Part shown: piece by piece, positions 33,386-42,283 of the stretch
Layout of the letters: each line of letters begins with the position of its first letter
Numbering within the stretch: the stretch's first letter is position 1
Assembly: GCA_009731425.1 (NCBI GenBank)
Contig: AP018794.1
Coordinates: forward strand, 1,619,960 to 1,683,959
Reading direction: 5' to 3'
Origin: Lachnospiraceae bacterium KM106-2
Lineage (GTDB): Bacteria > Bacillota > Clostridia > Lachnospirales > Lachnospiraceae
DNA length: 64,000 nucleotides
Notes under the pieces: generated by a model
What the model was told of the DNA's origin: nothing
The model's database searches: none
The model's input: the letters and a program-made list of their open reading frames with translations, nothing else
Program-made: the position numbers and the translations under genes

Positions 33386-33410
33386 AAAGAAGGCTTATTA
33401 AGCCTTCTTT
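33386..33410. terminator. terminator palindrome, right copy, overlapping the nth stop
   Basis: Exact second copy of the 25-bp palindrome, containing the nth stop codon in its middle. On the plus strand it is followed by TTC and more T residues, on the minus strand only by TTT and then the element, so nth's own U-tract is lost. Confidence 0.9.
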
Positions 33411-34045
33411 TTCTCTTTTGGCACGTCAGCCTTCTTACACCACTGTTCTAATTTACATTCTTCACAATGGCATTTTCTTGCGGAGCAAACTGCCCTTCCA
33501 TGATAGATTAACTGAAAATTGATTCGATTCCAATTTTCCTTCGGAAGCACTTTCATTAATTCCTTCTCTACGGTAACTGGATTATTGCCTTTAGCCCATC
33601 CCAATCGTTTTGCAATACGAAGGACATGAGTATCTACCGTAACTCCCGGAATATCAAAAGCATCTGCCAGATATAGTGTTGCTGACTTTCTTCCAACGCC
33701 GGCAAGTGTGATCAACTCTTCAATGGTATCCGGAACCTCTCCATGAAACTCATTGATGATCTGCTCACAACAGCGTTTCATATTCTTAGCCTTACTCTTA
33801 TACAAACCAACCGACTTAATATATGATTCGATTTCATCTATATCCGCTTCCGCCATTTTATCAATTGTATCAAAACGTTTCCAAAGACCTGGCAGCGCAT
33901 CATAGACCTGCTTATCTGTACTCTGTGCGCTTAGCATGATAGCAAGTAAAAGCTGCCAGTTTGCAAAATGCAAAAATCCTTCTTTACTCGTTCCATACTC
34001 TTCATCCAATACTGCTAAAACTTCTTTTACTGCTTTTTTTGTCAT
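33398..34045 (-). CDS. nth: endonuclease III
   Basis: Nth is a bifunctional DNA glycosylase/AP lyase for oxidised pyrimidines. The helix-hairpin-helix LAGVGRKSATLYLADAF, with the catalytic lysine (RKSA), is near residue 118, the catalytic aspartate is in PGVTVDTHVLRIAKRLGW, and the C-terminal iron-sulfur cluster has the Cx6Cx2Cx5C pattern (CSARKCHCEECKLEQWC). The final codons lie within the terminator palindrome. It is probably co-transcribed with the upstream def-like gene (18 bp gap). Confidence 0.97.
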   Translation of the reverse strand: MTKKAVKEVLAVLDEEYGTSKEGFLHFANWQLLLAIMLSAQSTDKQVYDALPGLWKRFDTIDKMAEADIDEIESYIKSVGLYKSKAKNMKRCCEQIINEFHGEVPDTIEELITLAGVGRKSATLYLADAFDIPGVTVDTHVLRIAKRLGWAKGNNPVTVEKELMKVLPKENWNRINFQLIYHGRAVCSARKCHCEECKLEQWCKKADVPKEKKKA

Positions 34046-34063
34046 CGCGTACTCCTACTGAAC

Positions 34064-34477
34064 CTATATTAAAATTCCATCTAAATGATCCATTTCATGC
34101 TGAATAACTTGTGCCACAAAACCATTGAAACTCTGTTTTTTCTTTCTAAAATTTCGATCTCTATATTCAACCTCGATCGTAGAATATCTTGTTGTCTTCT
34201 TTGTGCCATCATGGGACAGACATGCTTCCTCTGTCTCATAACTTGCCATACTTCTCCTTGTCACCACAGGGTTCACGAGTGGAATAAACTGTTTTCTTAC
34301 CTTCACAACAATAATACGAACGTTTTCTCCAATTTGATTCGAACCAAGCCCAACGCAGATGTCCTCATTTGCTTTAGCTGTATCGATCATATCATCAATG
34401 ATCCATAAATCTTCTTTTGTTGCCTCTGCTGCCTTTAGACTTAGTTTCTCATGATCTCTTACAATTTCTCTTACCAT
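34064..34477 (-). CDS. def: peptide deformylase, clostridial short type
   Basis: Peptide deformylase removes the formyl group from the initiator methionine of nascent proteins, using Fe or Zn. All three motifs are recognisable but diverged: GLGSNQIG replaces GLAAPQVG, EEACLS replaces EGCLS (the metal-binding cysteine is kept), and QHEMDHLDG keeps both histidines and the catalytic glutamate. The 137-residue length fits the short clostridial type. The organism probably has a second, canonical Def elsewhere. Confidence 0.88.
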   Translation of the reverse strand: MVREIVRDHEKLSLKAAEATKEDLWIIDDMIDTAKANEDICVGLGSNQIGENVRIIVVKVRKQFIPLVNPVVTRRSMASYETEEACLSHDGTKKTTRYSTIEVEYRDRNFRKKKQSFNGFVAQVIQHEMDHLDGILI

Positions 34478-34589
34478 TTATCTTAATCTCTTTTCTTTCA
34501 ATCTCATTTATGGCTATATTATATTGGGTATTATCTTATAATGCAACTTCATCCCTTCATCCACCATATATTCTCAATTAAATCTATGA

Positions 34590-35213
34590 TCAGGAACGAT
34601 TCTTATAATAAAACACTGCTAGCTGAGTACGATCTCTTAACTCTAGTTTATTTAAGATCTCACTCAGATAGTTTCTCACCGTACCTTCACTTAGATATAA
34701 TTCCTCTGCAATTTCTTTATTACTTTCCCCTTCTGCTACTAGTTTAATAATAGACATTTCCTTCTCTGTAATATCATAAGAGATATAATCGAATTCTCTC
34801 TTTTCTCCCATCAATGTAGGAAGTTTGGTCATGATCTCATCGCCAAACACTGTCTGACCACTCTCTACCGCTTTAAGAGCTGGAAGAATACTCTCATAGT
34901 CTTGCTTTAGTAAATATCCTTTCACCCCGATTTGAAGCGCTTTTACGATATATTCATCATCTGAAAAAGTAGTTAGAAATAATATCTTTGCTTTTTCATC
35001 ATTTTTTAATATCTGTTTTGCTGCCTCAATGCCGTCGATTCCCTTCATCTGAATGTCGATCAACACAATGTCCGGATGATATTTCTGATACAGTTTAACT
35101 GCCTCTTCCCCGTCATAACCAGTACCCACCACGGTTACTTCCTTACTCATTTCTAATATCACCTTTAGTGAAGCACTGACCAAATGATCATCATCAATGA
35201 TTATTATCTTCAT
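34590..35213 (-). CDS. NarL/LuxR-type response regulator
   Basis: The receiver domain has the acidic pocket IIIDDD and the phospho-acceptor Asp in DIVLIDIQMKGIDG (about residue 54). A LuxR-type helix-turn-helix follows at about residues 145-200 (EGESNKEIAEELYLSEGTVRNYLSEIL). I start at ATG 35213 with AGGAG 9 bases upstream. It lies 14 bp after the kinase stop. Its likely targets are the divergent ABC transporter genes. Confidence 0.93.
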   Translation of the reverse strand: MKIIIIDDDHLVSASLKVILEMSKEVTVVGTGYDGEEAVKLYQKYHPDIVLIDIQMKGIDGIEAAKQILKNDEKAKILFLTTFSDDEYIVKALQIGVKGYLLKQDYESILPALKAVESGQTVFGDEIMTKLPTLMGEKREFDYISYDITEKEMSIIKLVAEGESNKEIAEELYLSEGTVRNYLSEILNKLELRDRTQLAVFYYKNRS

Positions 35214-35227
35214 CCTTTTCTCTCCTA

Positions 35228-36304
35228 TCATTTGGGAATCGAAACGAAAATTCGATATCCCTGATCTCTTTCTATTGAAATTGTCCCGCGTAATTTTTCA
35301 ATCCGCTCTTTCATATTTGTCGTACCCATACCATCACCGGACACATGGAATTCTTTCGTACCATTATCTTGGATCAGCAGCTGAAAGATTCCCGGATGTT
35401 CTCTCATGATAATGTGCACCTTGGTTGCATTACTGTGCTTTGCAACATTAACCAGTGCCTCTTTTACAATGGCGATCATACTATATTTGATTTCCTTTGG
35501 TACCTCTTTTGACATATCATAATCTAAATTTATCTCACAGAAGGTAAATTCTTCGATAATTTTAAGAACCGCCATCTTTAGATCGATCGACTCATCATGA
35601 AGATCATGAACGCTCTCTCTCATCCCATTCATGGCATGATCTAAGTTAGCTTTCAGATTGCTTAATCCTTCTTTCATCTTATCATCCTGATTTACCGCAA
35701 GCAGAGCGCCCAGCAAAAGGATGGAACCAGTCAGCATATGGCCAACATTATCATGAATTTCTCTTGCGATTCGATTTCGCTCTAACAGAGTAGCAACATA
35801 GATTTCATTATCCTGTTTTGCTAACAGCTCCCTGTTCCTCTGCTTTAATGCCTCATTATACTCCACACTGGTATCTCGAAGCTTTTTATAGGCTTCTTCC
35901 AATTGAAGAACCTTTGTTGTTCTTTGCTCCAACAAATAACTCAGGCATAGAAGCGGCAGATAGATCACTAGCTTCTGGGTCGTCAAATTCTGGGTTATGT
36001 TTTCATAAGAAATAATAACTGCCATTCCTGTCATGATATAAATAGGTACTCCATCTATTTCAAATGCCCAATAGAGGATAACTGGCAGCCAAATAAAAAA
36101 TTCCGGCTGTACGACACAAGCCAATATGTATAAGATCATTAAAGTAAGCTTTGCATGCACCTTCGTAGTCACCAATAACAATGCATCAACAGTAAGTGCT
36201 ACTAACCATGTAACGACCAGCGTTTGATCAACAACACGGCTGCTTGCTGCTATTACAATAGCTGCTGTAAATAGCATACATTGATCTTGTATTCTCTCAC
36301 TCAC
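35228..36304 (-). CDS. HisKA_3-type sensor histidine kinase
   Basis: The product has about four to five N-terminal membrane helices, a coiled-coil, and then a HisKA_3 dimerisation domain whose H-box is ERNRIAREIHDNVGHML (about residues 185-200), and a HATPase domain ending GDGMGTTNMKERIEKL. This is the LiaS/NarX-like class with a short sensor. A GTG start at 36304, with AGGGGG 8 bases upstream, is preferred. An ATG at 36352 lacks a ribosome binding site. It forms a pair with the response regulator. Confidence 0.9.
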   Translation of the reverse strand: MSERIQDQCMLFTAAIVIAASSRVVDQTLVVTWLVALTVDALLLVTTKVHAKLTLMILYILACVVQPEFFIWLPVILYWAFEIDGVPIYIMTGMAVIISYENITQNLTTQKLVIYLPLLCLSYLLEQRTTKVLQLEEAYKKLRDTSVEYNEALKQRNRELLAKQDNEIYVATLLERNRIAREIHDNVGHMLTGSILLLGALLAVNQDDKMKEGLSNLKANLDHAMNGMRESVHDLHDESIDLKMAVLKIIEEFTFCEINLDYDMSKEVPKEIKYSMIAIVKEALVNVAKHSNATKVHIIMREHPGIFQLLIQDNGTKEFHVSGDGMGTTNMKERIEKLRGTISIERDQGYRIFVSIPK

Positions 36305-36350
36305 GTTCCCGTCCCCCTTGTCTTTTTCTATTATAGCAAATGTAACTTTC

Positions 36351-36382
36351 ATTTGTCATTAAATCACTATGACAAATGTCAT
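36351..36382. promoter_or_regulatory. candidate response-regulator operator between the TCS and ABC genes
   Basis: ATTTGTCAT (36351-36359) and ATGACAAAT (36369-36377) are perfect 9-bp inverted repeats 9 bases apart, and a further half-site GTCAT (36378-36382) makes ATGACAAATGTCAT a palindrome itself. The site lies 23-54 bp upstream of the predicted -35 of the ABC operon, a normal activator position. Autoregulation of the TCS is also possible. Confidence 0.6.
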
Positions 36383-36404
36383 AGAAATCAATGACTCTCC
36401 TCAC

Positions 36405-36433
36405 TTACCATCCCTTAATCGTTTGCGTATAAT
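36405..36433 (+). promoter_or_regulatory. promoter of the ABC-2 exporter operon
   Basis: Perfect TATAAT at 36428-36433, with a poor -35 (TTACCA at 36405-36410) 17 bases upstream. A weak -35 with an inverted repeat just upstream fits an activator-dependent promoter. Confidence 0.55.
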
Positions 36434-36465
36434 ACAATTAGAAAATTTGGAGGGAGCAATTAAGT

Positions 36466-37401
36466 ATGATAATCAAAGTAGAAAATTTAGTCAAACGATA
36501 TAATGAATTAGTTGCATTAGATCATTTAAATCTAAATGTAGAGGAGGGAGAAATCTTCGGACTTCTAGGTCCAAATGGATCCGGCAAAACAACCGCTATC
36601 AACTGCATCCTATCACTCCTTCATTACGATAAAGGTGACATCAAACTCTTCGATCAGACCATGCGTCCAGATAGTTATGACCTAAAACGTAAGATTGGTG
36701 TCGTTCTTCAAAATGTAGCTGTCTATGATGATCTTACTGTTTATGAAAACATCGATTATTTCTGCGGACTCTATATTGGTGATAAAACCACAAGAAATCA
36801 ACTAGTAAAAGAAGCCATCGAATTTGTTGGACTTGAAGAATTCACTAAGTTCTATCCCAAAAAGCTATCTGGTGGACTTCTTAGACGTCTCAATATTGCT
36901 TGTGGGATCGCACATAAACCAGAACTTATCTTCATGGATGAACCAACCGTTGCTGTTGATCCCCAGAGTCGAAATAAAATACTAGAAGGAATCAAACAAT
37001 TAAATCAAAATGGTGCAACGATCATTTACACCTCACACTATATGGAGGAAGTAGAACAGATCTGTTCTCGTATCGCAATTATTGATAAAGGTAAAAATGT
37101 GGCTTGTGGAACTTGTGAAGAGCTAAAAGCAATGATCAAGACAGGTGAAACGATCCAATTAGAAACTTTGGGACTAAAAAAAGATAATCTCGATGACCTT
37201 AAGGCGTTACCACATGTCTATAAGCTCTCCTATATTGATAATCAATTAGTCATCCAGTGCACAAGAGGCAAACATAATTTAATTCGTATCTTAGACTATT
37301 TAAAGAGTAAAGATATTAACTTTGGTCGTGTCTATTCTGAACTTCCAACCTTAAATGATGTATTCTTAGAGATCACCGGCAAAGAATTGCGGGATAATTA
37401 A
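36466..37401 (+). CDS. ABC transporter ATP-binding protein (ABC-2/CcmA type)
   Basis: The ATPase subunit of an exporter. Walker [10 protein letters not shown] is near residue 40, Q-loop LQNVAV near 87, signature [12 protein letters not shown] near 140, and Walker B with D-loop [14 protein letters not shown] near 160. It has a C-terminal extension of about 90 residues typical of the DrrA/NatA class. A GGAGGGAG ribosome binding site precedes ATG. The adjoining permeases and the upstream two-component system suggest an antibiotic or peptide-stress response export unit. Confidence 0.93.
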   Translation: MIIKVENLVKRYNELVALDHLNLNVEEGEIFGLLGPNGSGKTTAINCILSLLHYDKGDIKLFDQTMRPDSYDLKRKIGVVLQNVAVYDDLTVYENIDYFCGLYIGDKTTRNQLVKEAIEFVGLEEFTKFYPKKLSGGLLRRLNIACGIAHKPELIFMDEPTVAVDPQSRNKILEGIKQLNQNGATIIYTSHYMEEVEQICSRIAIIDKGKNVACGTCEELKAMIKTGETIQLETLGLKKDNLDDLKALPHVYKLSYIDNQLVIQCTRGKHNLIRILDYLKSKDINFGRVYSELPTLNDVFLEITGKELRDN

Positions 37402-37416
37402 AAGGAGGATTGGCTC

Positions 37417-38553
37417 ATGAGACATTTAGTTAAATATCACATTTTAAACATCTTGCGCGGAAAAACACTTGTATTCTGGACCTTTTTCTTCCCGATCCTT
37501 CTCGCCTGTCTATTTAAAGCTGGGTTTGGTCAATACATCGATGAGACAACAAAGGTCAATCCAGTTCCTGTTGCGGTTGTCATAACCGATGAGAAGGCTT
37601 CTAAGGAATTCATTGCTGTACTGGATTCGTTATCCCAAAAGAATGAGGATCAATTATTTACAACGAAGAAAGTTTCCTCCAAGCAGGCAGATAAATTATT
37701 AAATAAAGAGAAAGTTGATGGTGTCATTCTTGCTGGTACATCCATTTCCTTAAAAGTTGCCAACTCTAATGTAAATCAATCGATCTTAAAAACTTTCATC
37801 GATGAGTATAATCATCAGGCTGCTTTGATCAAAGACATCGCTACCAAGCATCCAGATAAAATTGCCCAACTAACTGAATCATTAAAATCAAATGATCACT
37901 TAGAAGAAGTTACTCTATCAGGAAGACATTTTAGTGTATATGTGCAGTATTTTCTTGCCTTGATCTGTATGGCGATCATGTTCGGTACGATGTTCGGTAT
38001 GGAAAATGCCAACATTCTGCAGGCAGATATCTCTGATCTAGGTGAGCGTATGAATATCACGCCAACACATAAATTAAAATTGATCCTAGCAACTGCCATC
38101 AGCAGTATCACGGTATTATTTGTAGAGATCATACTTGTCACCCTATTCATCCACTTCTGTATTGGCATTGCCATTATTGAAGAACCGGTACTCTTTTACC
38201 TAGCTATTCTTTGTGGATGCATCATAGCCGTTACATTAGGTCAGTTCATCACGATCCTTTGTAAAAATAAATCAGATAACTTCTGTTCTAACTTACTGGC
38301 TGGGATCACCATGCTATGCTCCTTTTTAAGCGGTCTGATGGTTGGAGACATTTCTTATAAAATAGAACAATATGCTCCTATCATTAATAAGATCAACCCA
38401 AATAACGTTATGAAAGATGCCTTTTACAGTCTGAACGTTTTTAGTGACTATCATCGTTATACCATTGATATTCTGTCTTTATTAGCAATGGCAGTATTAT
38501 TTACCGGCATCAGTTATTTCATCACAAGGAGGGTTAAATATGCAAATCTTTAA
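37417..38553 (+). CDS. ABC-2 type permease (first subunit)
   Basis: ABC-2 membrane subunit: one N-terminal membrane helix (residues about 15-35), an extracytoplasmic domain of about 140 residues, and then five hydrophobic segments from about 170 to the C-terminus. AAAGGAGG lies 8 bases upstream of ATG. It overlaps the next permease gene by 14 bp, so the two probably form a heterodimer with the ATPase. Confidence 0.9.
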   Translation: MRHLVKYHILNILRGKTLVFWTFFFPILLACLFKAGFGQYIDETTKVNPVPVAVVITDEKASKEFIAVLDSLSQKNEDQLFTTKKVSSKQADKLLNKEKVDGVILAGTSISLKVANSNVNQSILKTFIDEYNHQAALIKDIATKHPDKIAQLTESLKSNDHLEEVTLSGRHFSVYVQYFLALICMAIMFGTMFGMENANILQADISDLGERMNITPTHKLKLILATAISSITVLFVEIILVTLFIHFCIGIAIIEEPVLFYLAILCGCIIAVTLGQFITILCKNKSDNFCSNLLAGITMLCSFLSGLMVGDISYKIEQYAPIINKINPNNVMKDAFYSLNVFSDYHRYTIDILSLLAMAVLFTGISYFITRRVKYANL

Positions 38554-39697
38554 GTTATTTTACAAAATTGCAAAAAAAGAACGTGGAACGATCCTTTTAT
38601 ATACCGGTATCAGTCTCCTGCTCTTTATGATCAATGCCAACTATTCCTATACAGCATCCGATCAATTTAAAGAATCCAAATCAACCATAGCGATCATCGA
38701 TCGAGATCAAACAGAATTATCAAAAGGGATTCAAAGACATTTTAAAAAGACACAAAATGTTACATCACTTAAAGATCAAAAAGAAGCCTTCCAAGATGCT
38801 CTTTACTATGAAGCTGTCGACTACATCTTGATCATCCCAAAAGGTTATGAAAAAGAGATCACCGCCGGAAAGAACAGCAAACTGAACTTTATGCTTTCAC
38901 CAGGTAATAACTTTGGTCAGCTTGCAAAAGAAAATGGAAATGAATATATTACAATACTGACCGGCTATATCAAATGTGGATACAGCATCAAAGATTCCTT
39001 AACTGCTGCCGATAAGGTCTTAAGCAAATCATTAAAAGTCAACTATGCAAAAAATAGTAATATAACAGAGCAACGACCAAAATTTATGTCTCTTTACCAA
39101 TTTCTTGCCTATTCCATTCCAGCGATCATGCTTGAGATGCTAGGAACTATATTCATTCGAATGAACAAAGAAGATGTAAAGAAACGTAATATCTGCTCTG
39201 CCTACCCATTAAGAAAACATAATTTCTGGCTTGGTATCGCCTCCGCATTATTTGCCGTTTTCATCTGGGCGCTCTTTACGATCGTTGCTTTCCTATTTAA
39301 TTCAAATGAACTAAAAGATTTCGTATATCTAAAATACTTATTACTTAATAGTGGAGCGCTTACTGTCGTATCGGTCAGCATCGGGTGTGTCATCGGATTT
39401 TTATTCCACTCCATGAATGGATTAAGTATCGCAAGTAATTCCATTACCTTATCACTTGCTTTCTTAACCGGTGTCTTTATCCCAATTACTTATCTAAGTA
39501 AGCCAATCGTAACGATCGCCAAATTTTTACCAACCTATTGGTATGTCAAAGCAAATAATTTAATCTGCACCAAAGTATCCTTAAGTAGCACGGATATCAC
39601 GAACCTCTATCATTACTTTGGAATTCAGCTTTGCTTTGCAGCAGCAATCTTCTCCATTGCTCTTGTTATCTCGAAAAAAAGACAGATCAGTATGTAA
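38540..39697 (+). CDS. ABC-2 type permease (second subunit)
   Basis: Paralogous to the preceding permease, with the same plan of one N-terminal helix (about residues 17-35), a roughly 140-residue outer domain and then five to six C-terminal helices. The start ATG at 38540 has AAGGAGG within the previous gene's end. It is the last gene before a strong bidirectional terminator. Substrate unknown. Confidence 0.9.
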   Translation: MQIFKLFYKIAKKERGTILLYTGISLLLFMINANYSYTASDQFKESKSTIAIIDRDQTELSKGIQRHFKKTQNVTSLKDQKEAFQDALYYEAVDYILIIPKGYEKEITAGKNSKLNFMLSPGNNFGQLAKENGNEYITILTGYIKCGYSIKDSLTAADKVLSKSLKVNYAKNSNITEQRPKFMSLYQFLAYSIPAIMLEMLGTIFIRMNKEDVKKRNICSAYPLRKHNFWLGIASALFAVFIWALFTIVAFLFNSNELKDFVYLKYLLLNSGALTVVSVSIGCVIGFLFHSMNGLSIASNSITLSLAFLTGVFIPITYLSKPIVTIAKFLPTYWYVKANNLICTKVSLSSTDITNLYHYFGIQLCFAAAIFSIALVISKKRQISM

Positions 39698-39700
39698 AGA

Positions 39701-39741
39701 AAAAGCCGATTACATGGACTCATTCCTTGTAATCGGCTTTT
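39701..39741. terminator. bidirectional terminator
   Basis: AAAAGCCGATTACA pairs with TGTAATCGGCTTTT (14 bp) around a 13-base loop, between the exporter operon and the convergent small gene. Confidence 0.93.
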
Positions 39742-39742
39742 C

Positions 39743-39976
39743 TTATTCTTCTGTAAAATCAACATCTACGTAAAAACCTTTTGGTGTTTCTTTGATATCA
39801 GAAACCGTTCCTTTTCTTGCTAATAATCTTTGATTAAACGGGAAGTTTCCAGACATGGCGACAGCAGGCTCTATGACGTAGTAATAGGAATAAGGTAACT
39901 TACCTTCCCGAATCTCTACCTCATCTCCTATCTTTACAAGGCCATGCCTCTCCATCTTGAATTCTATTGTTCTCAT
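39743..39976 (-). CDS. small conserved-looking protein of unknown function (77 aa)
   Basis: Begins MRTIEFKMERHGLVKIGDEV and has a good AAGGTGAT ribosome binding site 6 bases upstream. The sequence is mostly predicted beta, without membrane helix or cysteines, ending VDVDFTEE. No family was recognised. It has its own terminator region and is convergent with the exporter. Confidence 0.65.
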   Translation of the reverse strand: MRTIEFKMERHGLVKIGDEVEIREGKLPYSYYYVIEPAVAMSGNFPFNQRLLARKGTVSDIKETPKGFYVDVDFTEE

Positions 39977-40150
39977 CTATGTATCACCTTCTAAATTCTT
40001 TCAATTGACTATTATAACACATTTTTTTCAAAAGGATAAGATATGATAAAATCCATCATTTGGGCTGGAATATATTGACATTTTCTTCCAAAATCGTTAT
40101 TATAATTAGTACGCTACATTTTATGTAAATTGCTTAAAGGGGGCTTTGAC

Positions 40151-41371
40151 ATGACCGTCAAACAGTTATATTTATGGGAACAGGATCGTTACCTTTCCTT
40201 TGCAAAACAAATCTTTGATGAAAAAACCATCATTCATGATATATATCCGCTATTTATTCATAATCCCAATCCATACAAGGTAAGCTGTTACTATTTAGAG
40301 AAAGATGGAACTATAATCGCTTCTCTCCTTGTAACGATGAGCAGACAAAATGTCTATGGACATTATTACGATGTACCACAAATTCATTTTGCCGGTACAT
40401 TAAAGGAATATCGGAATCATGGCTACATGGATTACCTATTAAATGAATGTATGAAACGTTTCCGCAAAGACAGCTTATTTCTTTGCTACTTAGTGGGACT
40501 TCCACACTTTCATAGACAATTTAGTTTTTCTTATGGCGTACCATCTTACCAAGATGAATCCTTTTCTCTAGATCGCAATACGCTATTCTCTTATCCTGCG
40601 GATCAAACTGTTTCACTGCTCTCTTCATTTTCTGATACAGTGCTGACTCAAATGATCTCTTTGTACGAAAAGGACTCTTTCTATAATTTCGGCAGTGAGC
40701 GACGTACAATCGAATCACTTCGAAATAAACTTACCGATGAATCAATTGTTAACAATACTTGTATTTATATCGCATGCGAAAAAGAGACTTCCAATCTATC
40801 CGGTTATGTTCTAATTGAAAAAGATAAGAATCAGCTCTTAGTAAAAGAGTGCATCACACAATCTAAAGTAACCTGCTATGCCCTCTTGCATAACATCGGT
40901 TTACTCTTAACTAAGGATTCTCTAGACAACGCAGTCTTTTACAGTCCTCAGAATAGTTATGTTGCCACTCTTTTAAGAGAACATACTGATATGAGACTAG
41001 AACATACCTTTACCTCTAACTGTGCCTTATACCGGATCTTAAATATTGAGAGTGCAATTTCCATCATTATGCCAACCTTATATTTACGCCTCCACCACTC
41101 CAATTTTGCAAAGCATAATGGCTGCTACAATCTCCATATCGATGAAGAATGCATTACGATTGAAGTTAAAAACGGCGTGATCGGTTTATCTTTCAAGCAG
41201 GGTGAAGATGTCTTCTTAACCAAGGAAGCCTTTGTCGAAATATTCACCGGTATCTCCTCTTTTGCTTCCTTTAGCGATTCCATACCAAATCTAAGGACAG
41301 AAACAAAAGAACTATTTACCGTACTTTTTCCTGTCGGCTATCCATATCGATTCCCTCTTGATTGTATGTAA
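40151..41371 (+). CDS. Eis-like GNAT acetyltransferase
   Basis: The 406-residue protein has an N-terminal GNAT domain (HFAGTLKEYRNHGYMDYLLN, the R-x-x-G-x-A/M pyrophosphate loop) and a longer C-terminal part resembling the SCP2-like domain of the Eis family. Eis members acetylate aminoglycosides or other amines, but the substrate here is unknown. The ATG at 40151 has AAAGGGGG 7 bases upstream. An in-frame start at 40130 has none. Confidence 0.78.
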   Translation: MTVKQLYLWEQDRYLSFAKQIFDEKTIIHDIYPLFIHNPNPYKVSCYYLEKDGTIIASLLVTMSRQNVYGHYYDVPQIHFAGTLKEYRNHGYMDYLLNECMKRFRKDSLFLCYLVGLPHFHRQFSFSYGVPSYQDESFSLDRNTLFSYPADQTVSLLSSFSDTVLTQMISLYEKDSFYNFGSERRTIESLRNKLTDESIVNNTCIYIACEKETSNLSGYVLIEKDKNQLLVKECITQSKVTCYALLHNIGLLLTKDSLDNAVFYSPQNSYVATLLREHTDMRLEHTFTSNCALYRILNIESAISIIMPTLYLRLHHSNFAKHNGCYNLHIDEECITIEVKNGVIGLSFKQGEDVFLTKEAFVEIFTGISSFASFSDSIPNLRTETKELFTVLFPVGYPYRFPLDCM

Positions 41372-41398
41372 CATTATCTCATAAAAAAAATAAATATG

Positions 41399-41435
41399 AA
41401 AAAGACGGCCGTATTCAACTTACAGTCGTCTTTTT
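41399..41435. terminator. bidirectional terminator
   Basis: AAAAAGACGGC...GTCGTCTTTTT hairpin with a T-run on each strand, between the convergent acetyltransferase and nadC. Confidence 0.87.
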
Positions 41436-41446
41436 ATTCTCATACC

Positions 41447-42283
41447 CTAAATTCTTTTTAGATGTTTTAAGCTAATATCCATAATTGGTGCCGAGTGTGT
41501 TAATGCACCACAACTGACATAATCTACACCAATTTCTGCAATTTCCTTTAATCGCTCTATGGTAACATTACCAGAGCACTCGGTTTCAGCCTTTTTACCA
41601 ATCATTGCGACAGCTTCTTTCATTGAATCATTATCCATATTATCTAACATGATAATATCAGCTCCAGCCTCTAGCGCTTCTTTTACCATCGCTAAATCTT
41701 CAACTTCTACTTCGATCTTTCTAACAAATGGTGCATACTCTTTCGCCATCTGAACTGCTTTTTTTACAGATCCCGCCGCATCAATATGATTATCCTTTAA
41801 TAAGACACCATCAGATAAATTATAACGATGATTTGCACCTCCACCGATCTTAACTGCATATTTTTCAAAAGCACGGTTATTTGGTGTTGTCTTTCTCGTA
41901 TCTAATAACGTTGTATGATAGCCATTTAACTCTTTCGCATAAGCATTTGTATACGTAGCGATTCCACTCATTCTCTGAAGATAATTCAGTGCTGTACGCT
42001 CTCCTGATAATAAAGCACGGATATCTCCTTTGATGATACCGATCAATTCTCCTTTTGTAACATGATCACCGTCTTTATGATCCGTTACGAACTCACTCTC
42101 CTCATCTAGCAAATAAAATGTTCTTTGGAATACGGTAAGTCCGCAAATGATTCCATCTTGCTTACAGATTAACTCTGCTTGTCCTAAGGCAGCTTCCGGC
42201 ATGATCGCATTAGTCGATACATCCTCACTTGTAATATCCTCTTTTAAAGCTCCTAAAATATAGTCATCAATATTAATTTTCAT
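41447..42283 (-). CDS. nadC: nicotinate-nucleotide pyrophosphorylase (carboxylating)
   Basis: NadC converts quinolinate and PRPP to nicotinate mononucleotide. Motifs seen are ALKEDITSEDVSTN at the start, ALNYLQRMSGIAT near residue 100, TRKTTPNNRAFEKYAVKIGG and DNHIDAAGS. The ATG at 42283 gives the family's usual length (278) and overlaps the nadB stop by 11 bp. A longer reading to 42313 is possible. It is the last gene of nadA-nadB-nadC. Confidence 0.96.
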   Translation of the reverse strand: MKINIDDYILGALKEDITSEDVSTNAIMPEAALGQAELICKQDGIICGLTVFQRTFYLLDEESEFVTDHKDGDHVTKGELIGIIKGDIRALLSGERTALNYLQRMSGIATYTNAYAKELNGYHTTLLDTRKTTPNNRAFEKYAVKIGGGANHRYNLSDGVLLKDNHIDAAGSVKKAVQMAKEYAPFVRKIEVEVEDLAMVKEALEAGADIIMLDNMDNDSMKEAVAMIGKKAETECSGNVTIERLKEIAEIGVDYVSCGALTHSAPIMDISLKHLKRI

